Shown here one piece after another: positions 7,456-18,088 of a DNA stretch of 64,000 nt. Source of the DNA: Paracoccaceae bacterium (lineage in GTDB: Bacteria > Pseudomonadota > Alphaproteobacteria > Rhodobacterales > Rhodobacteraceae); NCBI GenBank assembly GCA_019429405.1, contig JAHYIZ010000004.1:56379-120378 (forward strand), in the 5' to 3' direction. The notes below the pieces were generated by a model. The model saw only the letters and a program-made list of their open reading frames with translations. It made no database searches and was not told the DNA's origin. The translations under genes were made by a program, and so were the position numbers. Positions within the stretch are counted from its first letter, which is position 1. Every line of letters begins with the position of its first letter.

Positions 7456-8895
7456 ATGACCAGCCAAGCCCCCTTTCTCGCGCGTTTTCGAGCCAGCCTT
7501 GGCGCGGGCGACGTGCCAGCCGCACTTCATGCGCAGCTTATTGGCAGCGATCTGGAGATCGAAGGCCCGTTCGGCCCGCAGCAAATGCTTTACGCAGACT
7601 ACGTCGCTTCGGGCCGCGCGCTTGACTGCATTGAACAGGCAATGCTGCGCGAGGTCTTGCCGGTCTACGCCAACAGCCACACCGAAGCCTCGTATTGCGG
7701 CGCCCGGATCAGCGCCTTGCGGCGCGAGGCGCGCGCGCGCATCGGTGCGCTTTGCGGCGCGGGCGCCGATCACGCGGTGATCTTTGCCGGTTCGGGCGCG
7801 ACAGCGGGCCTGAACCGGCTGGTGCACCTTCTGGGTGTGCGGGCTGCGGTGGCCTCGGGGCAGGGCGCCACCGTGATCTTGGGCCCCTACGAGCATCATT
7901 CCAACATACTTCCTTGGCGCGAAAGCGGCGCCGAGGTGGTGGAAATTGCCGAAGCGCCGGGCGGCGGGCCGGATATGGCCGCGCTAGATGCAGCACTGGC
8001 GCGGGCGCGCGGGCTGGTGATCGGCAGCTTTTCGGCGGCCTCGAATGTGACGGGTATCCTCACCGATGTCATCGCCGTGACGCGCACGCTCAAGGCCGCG
8101 GGCGCGCTGGCGGTCTGGGACTATGCGGGCGGCGGCCCCTATCTGCCGGTCGCCATGCAGCCGGCGCCGGGGCTGCACATCGACGCGCTTGCTACCTCGC
8201 CGCACAAATTCGTTGGTGGGCCGGGTGCTTCGGGCCTGCTGATCCTGCGCCGCGATGCGGTGGCGACCGAGGTGCCCACGTTCCCTGGCGGTGGCACCGT
8301 GCGCTTTGTTTCGCCCGATTCCCACGACTACCTGACCGATGTGGTCGAGCGCGAAGAGGCGGGTACGCCGAACATTCTTGGAGATATCCGGGCGGGGCTG
8401 GCATTTGAGGTGAAAGACGCCATCGGCCAGCCTGAAATTGACCGCCGCAACGCAGCGCTTGCCGCGCGCGGCCTTGCCGCCTTTGCCGCGACGCCCCGGC
8501 TGCAATTGCTGGGCAACACCGCCTGCCCGCGGCTGCCAATCTTTTCGTTTCTGGTGCGGGATGGTGCGGGCGGCTATGTTCAGCCGCAACTTGCGACGCG
8601 CATGCTCAGCGACGGCTTCGGCATTCAGGCGCGCGGCGGCTGCGCCTGCGCCGGGCCCTATGGCCACCGCCTGCTAGGCATTGACGCCGCCGCCTCGCGT
8701 GCCATGCAGGCCGCGATTCTGGCAGGCAACGAGGTTGAAAAGCCCGGCTTCGTGCGCCTGAACCTGAGCTATCTGATGACCGAGGCCGATGTAGAGCGCG
8801 TGCTTGCGGCCCTGCGCGCGCTGCCCGACTTCATCGACCGCCACGCGCACCGCTACGTCTGGAACCCGGCGGCCGGCGTGTTTGACCCGGTTTGA
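7456..8895 (+). CDS. Class V aminotransferase / cysteine desulfurase-like PLP enzyme
   Basis: 479-residue PLP-dependent enzyme of aminotransferase class V. The PLP-binding lysine is seen in ATSPHKFVGGPGASG, preceded by the Asp-containing strand AVWDYAGGGPY. The C-terminal third has RGGCACAGPYGH, resembling the active-site cysteine loop of SufS/CsdA desulfurases, so cysteine desulfurase or selenocysteine lyase chemistry is possible. It is longer than SufS (~405 aa) because of N-terminal and C-terminal extensions. It stands alone, not next to suf or isc genes, and is divergent from an Lrp-type regulator. That points to amino-acid catabolism rather than Fe-S assembly; substrate is unknown. Confidence 0.85.
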   Translation: MTSQAPFLARFRASLGAGDVPAALHAQLIGSDLEIEGPFGPQQMLYADYVASGRALDCIEQAMLREVLPVYANSHTEASYCGARISALRREARARIGALCGAGADHAVIFAGSGATAGLNRLVHLLGVRAAVASGQGATVILGPYEHHSNILPWRESGAEVVEIAEAPGGGPDMAALDAALARARGLVIGSFSAASNVTGILTDVIAVTRTLKAAGALAVWDYAGGGPYLPVAMQPAPGLHIDALATSPHKFVGGPGASGLLILRRDAVATEVPTFPGGGTVRFVSPDSHDYLTDVVEREEAGTPNILGDIRAGLAFEVKDAIGQPEIDRRNAALAARGLAAFAATPRLQLLGNTACPRLPIFSFLVRDGAGGYVQPQLATRMLSDGFGIQARGGCACAGPYGHRLLGIDAAASRAMQAAILAGNEVEKPGFVRLNLSYLMTEADVERVLAALRALPDFIDRHAHRYVWNPAAGVFDPV

Positions 8896-8949
8896 GGCCC
8901 GCGGGGTGGCGCCGAGGCGGAAAGAGCGCCAGCCGGATCAGGGGGGAAA

Positions 8950-9026
8950 TGGTGGCGAGGGGGGGACTCGAACCCCCGACCCCGTGATTATGAGTCACGT
9001 GCTCTAACCAGCTGAGCTACCTAGCC
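8950..9026 (-). tRNA. tRNA-Met (CAT), elongator type
   Basis: 77 nt including an encoded CCA (complement of 8950-8952). The arms can be read on the minus strand: D arm GCTC/GAGC, anticodon arm CGTGA-CTCATAA-TCACG with anticodon CAT, variable loop GGGTC, and T arm GGGGG-TTCGAGT-CCCCC. The overall sequence resembles E. coli elongator tRNA-Met rather than initiator tRNA. The acceptor stem has one T-C mismatch (position 4 against 69; bases 9023 and 8957). A tRNA-Ile2 (also CAT before modification) cannot be fully excluded. Confidence 0.93.
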
Positions 9027-9154
9027 ACTTGGCGCGGTGGGTAGTGCGGGCGCGCGGGGTCGTCAAGAGGAAACTCGGGCTGGCGGGCGCGCGCGGCCTT
9101 GACGGGGGTGCGGCGCGGCACCAGCATGGCCGCAACCAGCCAGAGGTCCCCTGC

Positions 9155-10704
9155 ATGCCCGCCACACCCTACGATCTTTTCATCATCGGCGGCGGCGTGA
9201 ATGGCTGCGGCATCGCACGCGACGCGGCGGGGCGGGGCCTAAGCGTGGCGCTGGCCGAAATGGGCGACCTCGCGCAGGGCACCTCATCAGCCTCGACCAA
9301 GCTCTTTCACGGCGGCTTGCGCTATCTGGAATACCTTGAGCTGCGGCTGGTCCATGAGGCGCTGGCGGAGCGCGAGGTGCTACTGGTGGCGATGCCGCAC
9401 ATCAGCTGGCCGATGCGCTTTGTGCTGCCCACGCATCCCTCGATGCGCTTTGCCGGTGGCACCCCGATTTCAACGCTGCTGGGGTTCGTGATGCCCTGGA
9501 TGCGGGGGCGGCGCCCGGCTTGGGTGATCCGCGCCGGGCTGTTTCTCTATGACCATATGGGCGGGCGCAAAATTCTGCCCGGCACCCGCAAGGTCGACCT
9601 GCGGACCGACCCGGCAGGGGCACCGCTGAACCCGAAGTTCACCGATGCGTTCGAGTATTCCGATTGCTGGGTGGACGATTCGCGCCTTGTGGTGCTGAAC
9701 GCGCGCGATGCGGCGGCGCGCGGGGCGCGGGTAATGGTGCGCACCCGTGTAACCCATGCGGCGCGCGAGGGCGATGTGTGGCGCATTGTCACCGAGGGCG
9801 AGGGCGGGCGCGTTGAACACCTCGCCCGCGCGCTGGTCAATGCTGCGGGGCCTTGGGTGGCCGAGGTGATGGGCGGCGCGCTGGGGGTGCAGTCGGGCGA
9901 GGGCGTGCGGCTGGTGCGCGGCAGCCATATCGTGACGCGGCGCCTGTTTGACCACGACCGCGCCTATTTCTTTCAGGGTGAAGACGGGCGCATCGTCTTT
10001 GCGCTGCCTTATGAGCAAGACTTTACCCTGATCGGCACCACCGACCTTGATTATGAGGGCGACCCTGGTTCTGCGGCTTGCACCGAGGCAGAACAGGAAT
10101 ATCTCTGCGCCTTCGCCTCAAAATACTTCGCGCGGCCGATCGCGCGCGACCAGATTGTCTGGACCTATTCCGGCGTGCGCCCGCTCTATGATGACGGCGC
10201 CAAATCGGCGACGCAGGCCACGCGCGACTACGTGCTCTCGCTCAATACCGCCGAAGGCGCGCCCCTGCTCAACGTCTTTGGCGGCAAGATCACCACCTAT
10301 CGCAGGCTGGCCGAGGCGGCGCTTGCCAAGCTGGCACCACACATGGGCGGCATGGCGGGCAACTGGACCGCGCGGGTGCCGCTGCCGGGGGGCGACTTTG
10401 CGCATGACGGGGCGGCAGCGCTGGCCGCAGCCCTTGTGGCCGACTACCCGTTCATCGGCCCCGCGTGGGCCGCGCGCCTCGTGCGCGCTTACGGCACCGA
10501 GGCACGCGAGGTGCTGGGTGCGGCCCGAACCGCAGCCGATCTCGGGCGCGACTTTGGCGCGACCTTGACCGAGGCCGAAGTGCGCTGGCTGATGCGGCAC
10601 GAATTTGCGCGCACTGCGCCCGATGTGCTCTGGCGGCGCTCGAAACTGGGGCTGCGGCTGGCGCCCGATGAGGTGGCCGCGCTGGAAGCGTTCATGGCGG
10701 TGAC

Positions 10705-10708
<4 letters not shown>
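9155..10708 (+). CDS. glpD: Glycerol-3-phosphate dehydrogenase (FAD, respiratory)
   Basis: 517-residue FAD-dependent enzyme oxidising glycerol 3-phosphate to dihydroxyacetone phosphate and passing electrons to quinone at the inner membrane. The N-terminal dinucleotide fold [20 protein letters not shown] and the [16 protein letters not shown] segment are hallmarks of GlpD. I chose ATG 9155, because the FAD motif then begins at about residue 7; the upstream in-frame extension would run into the tRNA gene. It overlaps glpK by four bases (ATGA). No glpR or glpF is seen next to the pair. Confidence 0.95.
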
Positions 10709-12204
<1,496 letters not shown>

Positions 12205-12237
12205 GGTGCCGCCTTCTGGCGTCTTCAACGTGGAAAT

Positions 12238-12340
12238 ACGCCGGGGGTCCGGGGGCGGCGCCCCCGGCCTTGCCCGCGGCACGCGCCGGGGGTTTCACAC
12301 CCCCGGACCCCCGCGGGGTATTTTTGCATCGGAGAAGCGC
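12238..12340. repeat. GC-rich intergenic element with hairpins (family copy 1)
   Basis: Contains two G/C-run hairpins (CCGGGGGC-GGC-GCCCCCGG type and GCCGGGGGT...ACCCCCGG) followed by CCCCGCGGGGTATTTTTGC and a purine-rich GGAGAAGCG tail. The same architecture, GC hairpin then GGGTATTT and then an AGAAG-type tail, recurs at 28715-28778 and 46931-46990, so it is a dispersed family. This copy is the most divergent of the three. The rest of the gap to 12443 shows nothing further except the ribosome binding site of the next gene. Confidence 0.6.
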
Positions 12341-12443
12341 GAAACGGGCCTTGCGAACCGGGGCCGGGGGCTTTCGCCGCCTGCTGCACTGTGGCAGGGT
12401 CGCGCCGCAATTGCGGCCCGGCGCCGCGCAAGCGGAGAATGAG

Positions 12444-13490
12444 ATGAAGCGGATGCGACTTGGTCGGGGCGGCCCCGAGGTTTCGGCGATCTGTCTGGGC
12501 AGCATGACCTGGGGCAGCCAGAATTCCGAGGCCGAGGGCCACGCGCAGATTGACCGCGCGCTGGCGCGGGGGGTCAATTTCATCGACACCGCCGAAATGT
12601 ATCCGGTGAACCCGGTGCGGGCCGAGACCGTGGGGCGCACCGAGGAAATCATCGGCAGGTGGGTCGCACATAGCGGGCGCAGGAGCGAGGTGGTGCTGGC
12701 GACCAAGCTGACCGGCGAGGGGTCGAGCGCGGTGCGGGGTGGTGCGCCGATCAGCCCGGCGGCGATCCGGGCGGGGGTTGAGGCGTCGTTGCGGCGCCTG
12801 CGCACCGACCATATCGAGCTTTACCAGTTTCACTGGCCGAACCGGGGCAGCTACGCCTTTCGCCAGCAGTGGTCGTTTGACCCTTCGGGGCAGAACCGCG
12901 AAGAAAATCTGGCCGACATGCGCGCCTGCCTTGCGACGATTGGCGAGATGCAGGCCGAGGGCAAGATCGGGCATTTCGGGCTATCGAACGAATCCGCCTG
13001 GGGCATGGCGCAGTGGCTCATGCTGGCCGAGGCTGGGGTGGGGCCTCGGGCGCTTTCCATTCAGAATGAATACTCGTTGCTCGCCCGCCACTACGATACC
13101 GATCTGGCGGAGTTGGGCGTGAATGAGGAGGTGGCGCTTTTGGCTTATTCGCCGCTGGCGGCGGGGCTCTTGACCGGCAAATACGCGCCCGATGAACCGC
13201 CGCCGCCCGGTTCGCGCCGCGCCGTGCATGCGCATCTGGGCGGGCGGGTGACGCCACGGGTCTGGGGCGCGATCGATGCCTACAGGGCGATTGCGCACGC
13301 CGCCGGGATCGACCCGGTGCAAATGGCGATTGCCTGGGTGATGCAGCGGCCGTTTCCGGTGCTGCCGATCATCGGGGCGACCAGCGTTGTGCAGCTTGAT
13401 CTGGCACTTGGGGCGGCCGATCTGGCCTTGACCGCCGATGTGATTGCCGAAATTGACCGCGCCCACAAGGCGCATCCGATGCCGTTTTAG
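12444..13490 (+). CDS. Aldo/keto reductase, Tas family
   Basis: 348-residue NADPH-dependent aldo/keto reductase. The segment FIDTAEMYPVNPVRAETVGRT carries the catalytic Asp and Tyr and is very similar to the E. coli Tas protein. Later motifs are HIELYQFHWPN, the GLSNESAWG stretch and a C-terminal GATSVVQLDLAL (cofactor-binding loop). ATG 12444 has a GGAG ribosome binding site seven bases upstream and places the first strand (MRLGRGGPEVSAICLGSMTWG) at the usual position. Tas was named for suppressing tyrosine auxotrophy in E. coli; the natural substrate is unknown. Confidence 0.9.
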   Translation: MKRMRLGRGGPEVSAICLGSMTWGSQNSEAEGHAQIDRALARGVNFIDTAEMYPVNPVRAETVGRTEEIIGRWVAHSGRRSEVVLATKLTGEGSSAVRGGAPISPAAIRAGVEASLRRLRTDHIELYQFHWPNRGSYAFRQQWSFDPSGQNREENLADMRACLATIGEMQAEGKIGHFGLSNESAWGMAQWLMLAEAGVGPRALSIQNEYSLLARHYDTDLAELGVNEEVALLAYSPLAAGLLTGKYAPDEPPPPGSRRAVHAHLGGRVTPRVWGAIDAYRAIAHAAGIDPVQMAIAWVMQRPFPVLPIIGATSVVQLDLALGAADLALTADVIAEIDRAHKAHPMPF

Positions 13491-13498
13491 GGGGCCAG

Positions 13499-13837
13499 AT
13501 GCGGGTTGCGGCGCCCTTGGGTCTGGTGCTGGCGCTTTTGGCGCTGGCAAGCTGCACGCCGGGGGCGGCGCCCGATCTGCCGCCGGTCGGTGTGGCAGCG
13601 GTTGCGGCGCAGCGGGCCGCCTGCGAGGCGCGGGGGGGCAATTTTCGAGCGCTCGGCGCCAGCCTGTCGTTTTGTCAGAGCCAGACGGGTGATGCGGGCA
13701 AGGCCTGCACCAGTTCCCGCGATTGCGAGGGGGCTTGCCTTGCGCGATCACGCAGTTGCGCGCCGCTGACGCCGCTTCCCGGCTGCAACGAGGTGCTGAC
13801 CTCGGGCGGGCAGGTGGTGACCGAATGTCTGCAATGA
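13499..13837 (+). CDS. Small lipoprotein, cysteine-rich, unknown function
   Basis: 112-residue predicted lipoprotein: hydrophobic signal ending in the lipobox LASC, cleaved before Cys19. The mature part contains about eight more cysteines in ACEARGGNF, FCQSQTG, ACTSSRDCEGACLARSRSCAPL, PGCNEV and ECLQ, suggesting a disulfide-stabilised periplasmic or outer-membrane protein. It starts nine bases after the aldo/keto reductase stop and overlaps the next lipoprotein gene, so the genes are probably cotranscribed. I do not recognise a named family. Confidence 0.75.
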   Translation: MRVAAPLGLVLALLALASCTPGAAPDLPPVGVAAVAAQRAACEARGGNFRALGASLSFCQSQTGDAGKACTSSRDCEGACLARSRSCAPLTPLPGCNEVLTSGGQVVTECLQ

Positions 13838-14334
13838 TTCGCCTTTGCGTGCTGGCGCTGGCGCTGGCACTTGCGCTTGGCGCCTGCGCGCCCGCGGCCC
13901 CCGCGCGCCGTGACCCGGCAGTGCGGATCGCATCGGTGATGGCGTTTGACGCGGCGCAGTTTGCCGGGCGCTGGCAAGTGGCGCAAAGCCACACACCCGG
14001 TTGCGCCGGTGCCGCGATGGACTGGGCTTTGCAAGGGCGCGGCTTTGCGCTGACCGGGGTTGATTGCACGGGTGTTGCGCCCGCGCCGCTTGCGTCGGTG
14101 GCGCGGGTGACCGGGCCGGGGGCGCGGATCGACGCGGGGCGGGGCTTTGGCGGCGATCCGGTCTGGGTGCTCTGGGTCGATCAGGATTACCGCGTGGCGG
14201 TGCTTGGCACGCCTTCGGGGCGCTGGGCGATGATCATCGCGCGCCCCGGTGCGGCGCGCGCCGATCTGCTGGCGGCGGCGCGCGACGTGGCGGCCTTCAA
14301 CGGCTATGATCCGGCAGGGCTGGTGGCGCGATGA
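13825..14334 (+). CDS. Lipocalin-like lipoprotein
   Basis: 169-residue lipoprotein with a leucine/alanine-rich signal and lipobox LGAC. The mature domain begins with FDAAQFAGRWQVAQS, matching the lipocalin GxW first-strand motif, and later has DPVWVLWVDQDYRVAVLGTPSGRWAMIIAR-type strands, written here as the lipocalin core pattern. Bacterial lipocalins (Blc type) bind lipids at the outer membrane. ATG 13825 is preceded at good spacing by AGGTGG; ATG 13834 is an alternative. The gene overlaps the upstream lipoprotein gene, and its stop overlaps the transporter start. Confidence 0.75.
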   Translation: MSAMIRLCVLALALALALGACAPAAPARRDPAVRIASVMAFDAAQFAGRWQVAQSHTPGCAGAAMDWALQGRGFALTGVDCTGVAPAPLASVARVTGPGARIDAGRGFGGDPVWVLWVDQDYRVAVLGTPSGRWAMIIARPGAARADLLAAARDVAAFNGYDPAGLVAR

Positions 14335-15224
14335 GCCTTTGGGTGCTGGTCACGCTGGCGGCGGCGCTGGTGCAGACGCTGCGCTTCATGCTGCAAAAAC
14401 AGCTCAAGGGCGTGGGGCTTTCGACCGGCGGCGCCACCTTTTCACGATTTCTGTTCGGCGCGCCCCTGGCCGCTTTGGCGGCCGTTGTGACACTGGCCGT
14501 GCTGGCCGAGGCGCCGCCGCTGCCGGGGGCGCGGTTCTGGGCCTTCGCGCTGGCCGGGGGCGCTTCGCAGGTCGCGGCGACATTCCTGACGGTCGCGCTC
14601 TTCAGCTTGCGCAATTTTGCGGTCGGGGTAGCGTTCACCAAGACCGAAACGGTGCAGGTGGCGGCGTTTTCGGCGCTGGTGCTGGGCGAGGCGGTCAGCC
14701 CCTTGGGGTGGCTGGCGATTGGCGTCGGTTTTCTGGGCGTGCTGGCGCTGTCGCACCGCCCCGGCGGTGGCGGATTGTGGAGCCGCGCCGCGCTTTATGG
14801 CCTGCTGGCGGGTGGGCTATTTGGCATTTCGGCCATTGGTTACCGGGGCGCCACGCAGGAATTGCTGCCTTTGGGCTTTTTTGCCCGCGCCATCGTGACG
14901 CTGGCCTGTGTGACCTTTGCGCAGTCGATCGGCATGGCGGCCTATCTGCGGTTCCGCGAACCGGGCGAGCTTGGCCGCGTGGTGCGGGCGTGGCGGCGCA
15001 CTATCTGGGTGGGGGTGACGGGGGTGGTTGGCTCGGCGGGTTGGTTTACTGCCTTCGCGCTGCAAAACGCAGCCTATGTGCGCGCCTTCGGGCAGGTGGA
15101 AATTGTCTTCACGCTGATCGTGTCGGCGCTGGTGTTTCATGAACGTTTGCGCGCGCGTGAGGGGCTGGGTATTGCGCTGGTGATGGCAAGCCTTGTAGGC
15201 ATCTTGCTGGGGGCAGGGGCATGA
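14331..15224 (+). CDS. EamA/DMT-family transporter
   Basis: 297-residue membrane protein of the drug/metabolite transporter superfamily, with the ten-helix, two-repeat EamA layout. The first repeat ends with VGVAFTKTETVQVAAFSALVLGE, and the second has the matching ENA-type segment VRAFGQVEIVFTLIVSALVFHERL, both characteristic of the family. It overlaps the flanking genes by four bases each, so it sits in the operon 12444-16144. Substrate cannot be read from sequence. Confidence 0.88.
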   Translation: MSLWVLVTLAAALVQTLRFMLQKQLKGVGLSTGGATFSRFLFGAPLAALAAVVTLAVLAEAPPLPGARFWAFALAGGASQVAATFLTVALFSLRNFAVGVAFTKTETVQVAAFSALVLGEAVSPLGWLAIGVGFLGVLALSHRPGGGGLWSRAALYGLLAGGLFGISAIGYRGATQELLPLGFFARAIVTLACVTFAQSIGMAAYLRFREPGELGRVVRAWRRTIWVGVTGVVGSAGWFTAFALQNAAYVRAFGQVEIVFTLIVSALVFHERLRAREGLGIALVMASLVGILLGAGA

Positions 15225-16144
15225 TCGGCATTGCGGTTCTGGTGGCGCCAAGCTTTTTGCTGATTGTCATCGGTTACGCGGCGCGGCGGCTGCTACCATC
15301 GGTCGAGTTCTGGACGCTGCTCGACAAGATGGTCTATTGGCTGCTGATTCCGGCGTTGTTTCTGGCCAAGATTTCGGCTGCCGATCTGGCCTCGTCGCCG
15401 CTGGGGGCTTTTGCGGCGCTTCTTTATGCCGGGTTTTTCGGGGCCACCGCCTTTGGCTGGCTGGTGCAGCGGCTGGCGCGGATGGAGCCTGCACAGGGCA
15501 GCAACGTGGTGCAGGGGTCGGGGCGGTTCAATACCTTTCTGGGGTTGGCAATTGCCGAGGCGCTTTACGGGCCCGCTGGGTTGCAGGCCGGGGTGCTGGG
15601 GTCGGCGCTTTTGGTGCCGGTGGTCAATGTGACGGTTGTCACGGTGCTTGCGGCGATGCTGGGCCGGGGTGGCAGCTCGCGGTTGCTGAGCACGTTAGGC
15701 GAGCTGGCGCGCAACCCGCTGATCCTTTCGATCCTCGCGGGTCTGGCGCTGAACCTTGCCGGGCTGCACCGGGTGCCGGTGTTGCATGACACTGCCGGCA
15801 TGCTGGGGCAGGCGGCGCTGCCGATCATGTTGCTGGCGGTGGGGGCCAACCTGCAATTGCGCGGTGTTGGTGGGGCTTGGGCGCCGGTGGTGCTGGCGGC
15901 GCTGGGCAAAATGGCGGTGTTTCCGCTGCTTGTGCTGGCGGCGGCGGCTCTGGTGCAGCCGCCGCAGATCTTGGCGCAGGTGGCGATGATCTACGCGGTG
16001 CTGCCGACCGCGGCCTCGGCCTATACGCTGGCGCGCCAGATGGGCGGCGACGCCGGGTTGATGGCGGCGATGATTTCGGCGCAAACGGCGCTGGCGTTTG
16101 TCACCATTCCCGCAACGCTGGCGCTCGTGGGATGGCTTTACTGA
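15221..16144 (+). CDS. AEC-family (auxin efflux carrier-like) permease
   Basis: 307-residue permease with two five-helix halves. Family features are an N-terminal FLLIVIGYAARR stretch, LLDKMVYWLLIPALFLAKI, the GRFNTFLGLAIAEALYG region and NPLILSILAGLALNLAGL. In bacteria these proteins (MdcF/YwkB type) usually export or import organic acids. It is the last gene of the rightward operon and its 3' end overlaps the convergent NUDIX gene by seven bases. Confidence 0.88.
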   Translation: MIGIAVLVAPSFLLIVIGYAARRLLPSVEFWTLLDKMVYWLLIPALFLAKISAADLASSPLGAFAALLYAGFFGATAFGWLVQRLARMEPAQGSNVVQGSGRFNTFLGLAIAEALYGPAGLQAGVLGSALLVPVVNVTVVTVLAAMLGRGGSSRLLSTLGELARNPLILSILAGLALNLAGLHRVPVLHDTAGMLGQAALPIMLLAVGANLQLRGVGGAWAPVVLAALGKMAVFPLLVLAAAALVQPPQILAQVAMIYAVLPTAASAYTLARQMGGDAGLMAAMISAQTALAFVTIPATLALVGWLY

Positions 16145-16839
16145 AGCCTGCGAAAGGTGGACTGCGGCCCCGCATTATCAAAGAACGGCACGCTCTCGGG
16201 TTGCCGAATGGCGCCTTTGAACCGATCAAGCAGGGCCGCCACCTCGGCCAGCACCACCTCGGTGATGAACGGCAGATTGAGCCTGCGCGCCTCGGCCAGC
16301 GCCACCCAGTGCAGGTGCGAAAGCTCATCGCAGGCGCCGCTGAAATCTTCGGGGTCACCCTGCACCGCCGCGGCATCGGCCAGAAAGAAGCGTGCATCAA
16401 AGCGGCGCGGGCGCCCCGGCGGGGTAATGGCACGAAATACAAAGGTCAGCGCCGCAGCGGCGGGCACCATGCCGCTGGCGGCAAAGCCTTGCCAATCGGA
16501 AGGAACGCTGCCCTGCCATCGCCCCGGCGCCCCCAGCATCAGCCCGGTTTCCTCCCAAAGTTCGCGCACGGCGGCGGCGGCAAGCGCGCTGGCCAGCCCC
16601 TCGGGGGCGTGCTGGGCGAGGCGCGCGGCGCTGGCGGGGTCAAGCGGGGCGGCAAACGGCACGTTCCTGTCGCCCTCATCGACCGCGCCGCCGGGAAAGA
16701 CGTATTTCGAAGGCATGAACGCCGCACCTGCACCGCGCATGCCCATCAGCACCTGCGGCCCGCCGGGTGCGCGCCGCACCAGAAGCACGCTCGCGGCATC
16801 GCGCAGGCGGGTCTTGTCGGCGGCAGCAGCCTTAGTCAT
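16138..16839 (-). CDS. NUDIX hydrolase
   Basis: 233-residue protein with a Nudix box visible around residues 45-110. FVFPGGAVDEGD-like sequence (here YVFPGGAVDEGD) is followed after an insertion by AAVRELWEETGLMLG, giving the RExxEExG core. The long insertion between the two halves is typical of the CoA-diphosphatase-like/NUDT8-like subgroup in alphaproteobacteria. ATG 16839 was chosen because it overlaps the DUF983 gene by eight bases and keeps the domain at the N-terminus. Substrate is unknown; a nucleotide diphosphate or CoA derivative is expected. Confidence 0.85.
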   Translation of the reverse strand: MTKAAAADKTRLRDAASVLLVRRAPGGPQVLMGMRGAGAAFMPSKYVFPGGAVDEGDRNVPFAAPLDPASAARLAQHAPEGLASALAAAAVRELWEETGLMLGAPGRWQGSVPSDWQGFAASGMVPAAAALTFVFRAITPPGRPRRFDARFFLADAAAVQGDPEDFSGACDELSHLHWVALAEARRLNLPFITEVVLAEVAALLDRFKGAIRQPESVPFFDNAGPQSTFRRLQ

Positions 16840-17242
16840 CGGCCTTACCGGCGCCAAAGCCGTGCATGCGCCGCGACCATTGGATGCCGACCAGCATGCC
16901 CTTGAAGCGCGGCAAGAGCGCCAACGACAGCGCGACCGTGGCTGTGGCAAAAATTGTCATCAGCAACAGCGGCGTGGGCCGCCAATGCACGAACACCGCA
17001 AGAATTGCTGGCGCCATCAGGTGCCCGACGATCAGAATGGTCAGATAGGCCGGGCCATCATCGGCGCGCGCGTGCGACAGGTCTTCGCCGCAGACGGGGC
17101 AGGCCGGGCGCAACCGCAGGTAGCCTTGCAGCAAGTGGCCCTTGCCACAGTTTGGGCAGCGCCCGGCAAAGCCGCGCCGCAGGGCACGGCCCATCGGGCG
17201 ATCGTCTTCGGGGGCCGTGATTGGCACGCTGAGATTTTGCAT
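16832..17242 (-). CDS. DUF983 membrane protein with zinc ribbon
   Basis: 136-residue protein: a four-cysteine zinc-ribbon-like motif (CPNCGKGHLL ... CPVCGEDL, about residues 29-55) followed by two hydrophobic helices (LTILIVGHLMAPAILAVFV and LLLMTIFATATVALSLAL). This is the DUF983 pattern, common in alphaproteobacteria and often near cytochrome oxidase or NUDIX genes. It is the first gene of a leftward pair with the NUDIX hydrolase. Function is not known. Confidence 0.85.
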   Translation of the reverse strand: MQNLSVPITAPEDDRPMGRALRRGFAGRCPNCGKGHLLQGYLRLRPACPVCGEDLSHARADDGPAYLTILIVGHLMAPAILAVFVHWRPTPLLLMTIFATATVALSLALLPRFKGMLVGIQWSRRMHGFGAGKADD

Positions 17243-17369
17243 AGCCCCTTATTCCCGGAATTGCCGCCAGTGGAAAGCTATCATTTGCCGCTGCGACGGA
17301 AACCGGGCACCGCCGCGTTTCATTTGCATCAGGCGGTAGGAGAGCCGTCGGGAGAAGCAGGAGACGACG

Positions 17370-18008
17370 ATGAAATACACAACCCTTATCACCACCGCCA
17401 TTGTTGCGGCAGCGGGCCTTGCGGTTGCGATGCCGGTGCTGGCGCAGGTGGCGGCGCCCGCGATGCAGACAGCGCGGCATGCGCTGTTAGATTTCGCCAC
17501 GCTTGATGCCGACGGCGACGGCAAGGTGACGATGGAAGAAATCACCGCCGCGCGCGATGCCGAGGCCAAGGCGCTTGATGCCAACGGCGATGGCACTATC
17601 GACGAGGCCGAGTTGCTCGCCTATCGCACCGCCCGGATCGAGGCGCGGGTGAAGGCCGAGTTCGCGGCGCTTGATACCGATGGTGATGGTGTGCTTTCGG
17701 CGGCTGAACTGGCCGCGCACCGCATTGTGCGTGCCAACCCGGCGCTGCCTCAGGCGATGTTCGACCGGCTTGATGCCGACAAGGACGGTGCCATCAGCCA
17801 GACCGAGTTCGACGCCGCCAAGGCGTTGGTGCAGAACCGTGGCGTGAACATGCGCGCGAACAACGACCGTGGCTACAAGATGCAGGGCAATACCCACAGC
17901 CAGCGCGGCGACCGCTTGCAGGCCCCGAGCCAGCGCAACTTGCGCGGCAATTTGCAGGGCGGCAACCAGAACACCGGGCGCGGCGGGCTGCCATTCTGGC
18001 GCCATTAA
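17370..18008 (+). CDS. Secreted EF-hand calcium-binding protein
   Basis: 212-residue exported protein: signal peptide (1-25, ending VLAQ), then four EF-hand loops starting at Asp46 (DADGDGKVTMEE), Asp70 (DANGDGTIDEAE), Asp102 (DTDGDGVLSAAE) and Asp135 (DADKDGAISQTE), all with canonical acidic positions. The last ~50 residues are rich in Asn, Gln, Arg and Gly and look disordered. It lies 80 bp upstream of an ECF sigma factor, and the Spy/CpxP-like sensor is two genes further on. A regulated periplasmic metal-related function is possible but unproven. Confidence 0.9.
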   Translation: MKYTTLITTAIVAAAGLAVAMPVLAQVAAPAMQTARHALLDFATLDADGDGKVTMEEITAARDAEAKALDANGDGTIDEAELLAYRTARIEARVKAEFAALDTDGDGVLSAAELAAHRIVRANPALPQAMFDRLDADKDGAISQTEFDAAKALVQNRGVNMRANNDRGYKMQGNTHSQRGDRLQAPSQRNLRGNLQGGNQNTGRGGLPFWRH

Positions 18009-18088
18009 GAGGTGAATCGGCCTGCCCGGTGGTTCGCCACGGGGCAGGGTTTGCAAATGCGGCGCTCAGGCGGTAGGCCTCGGGGGCA

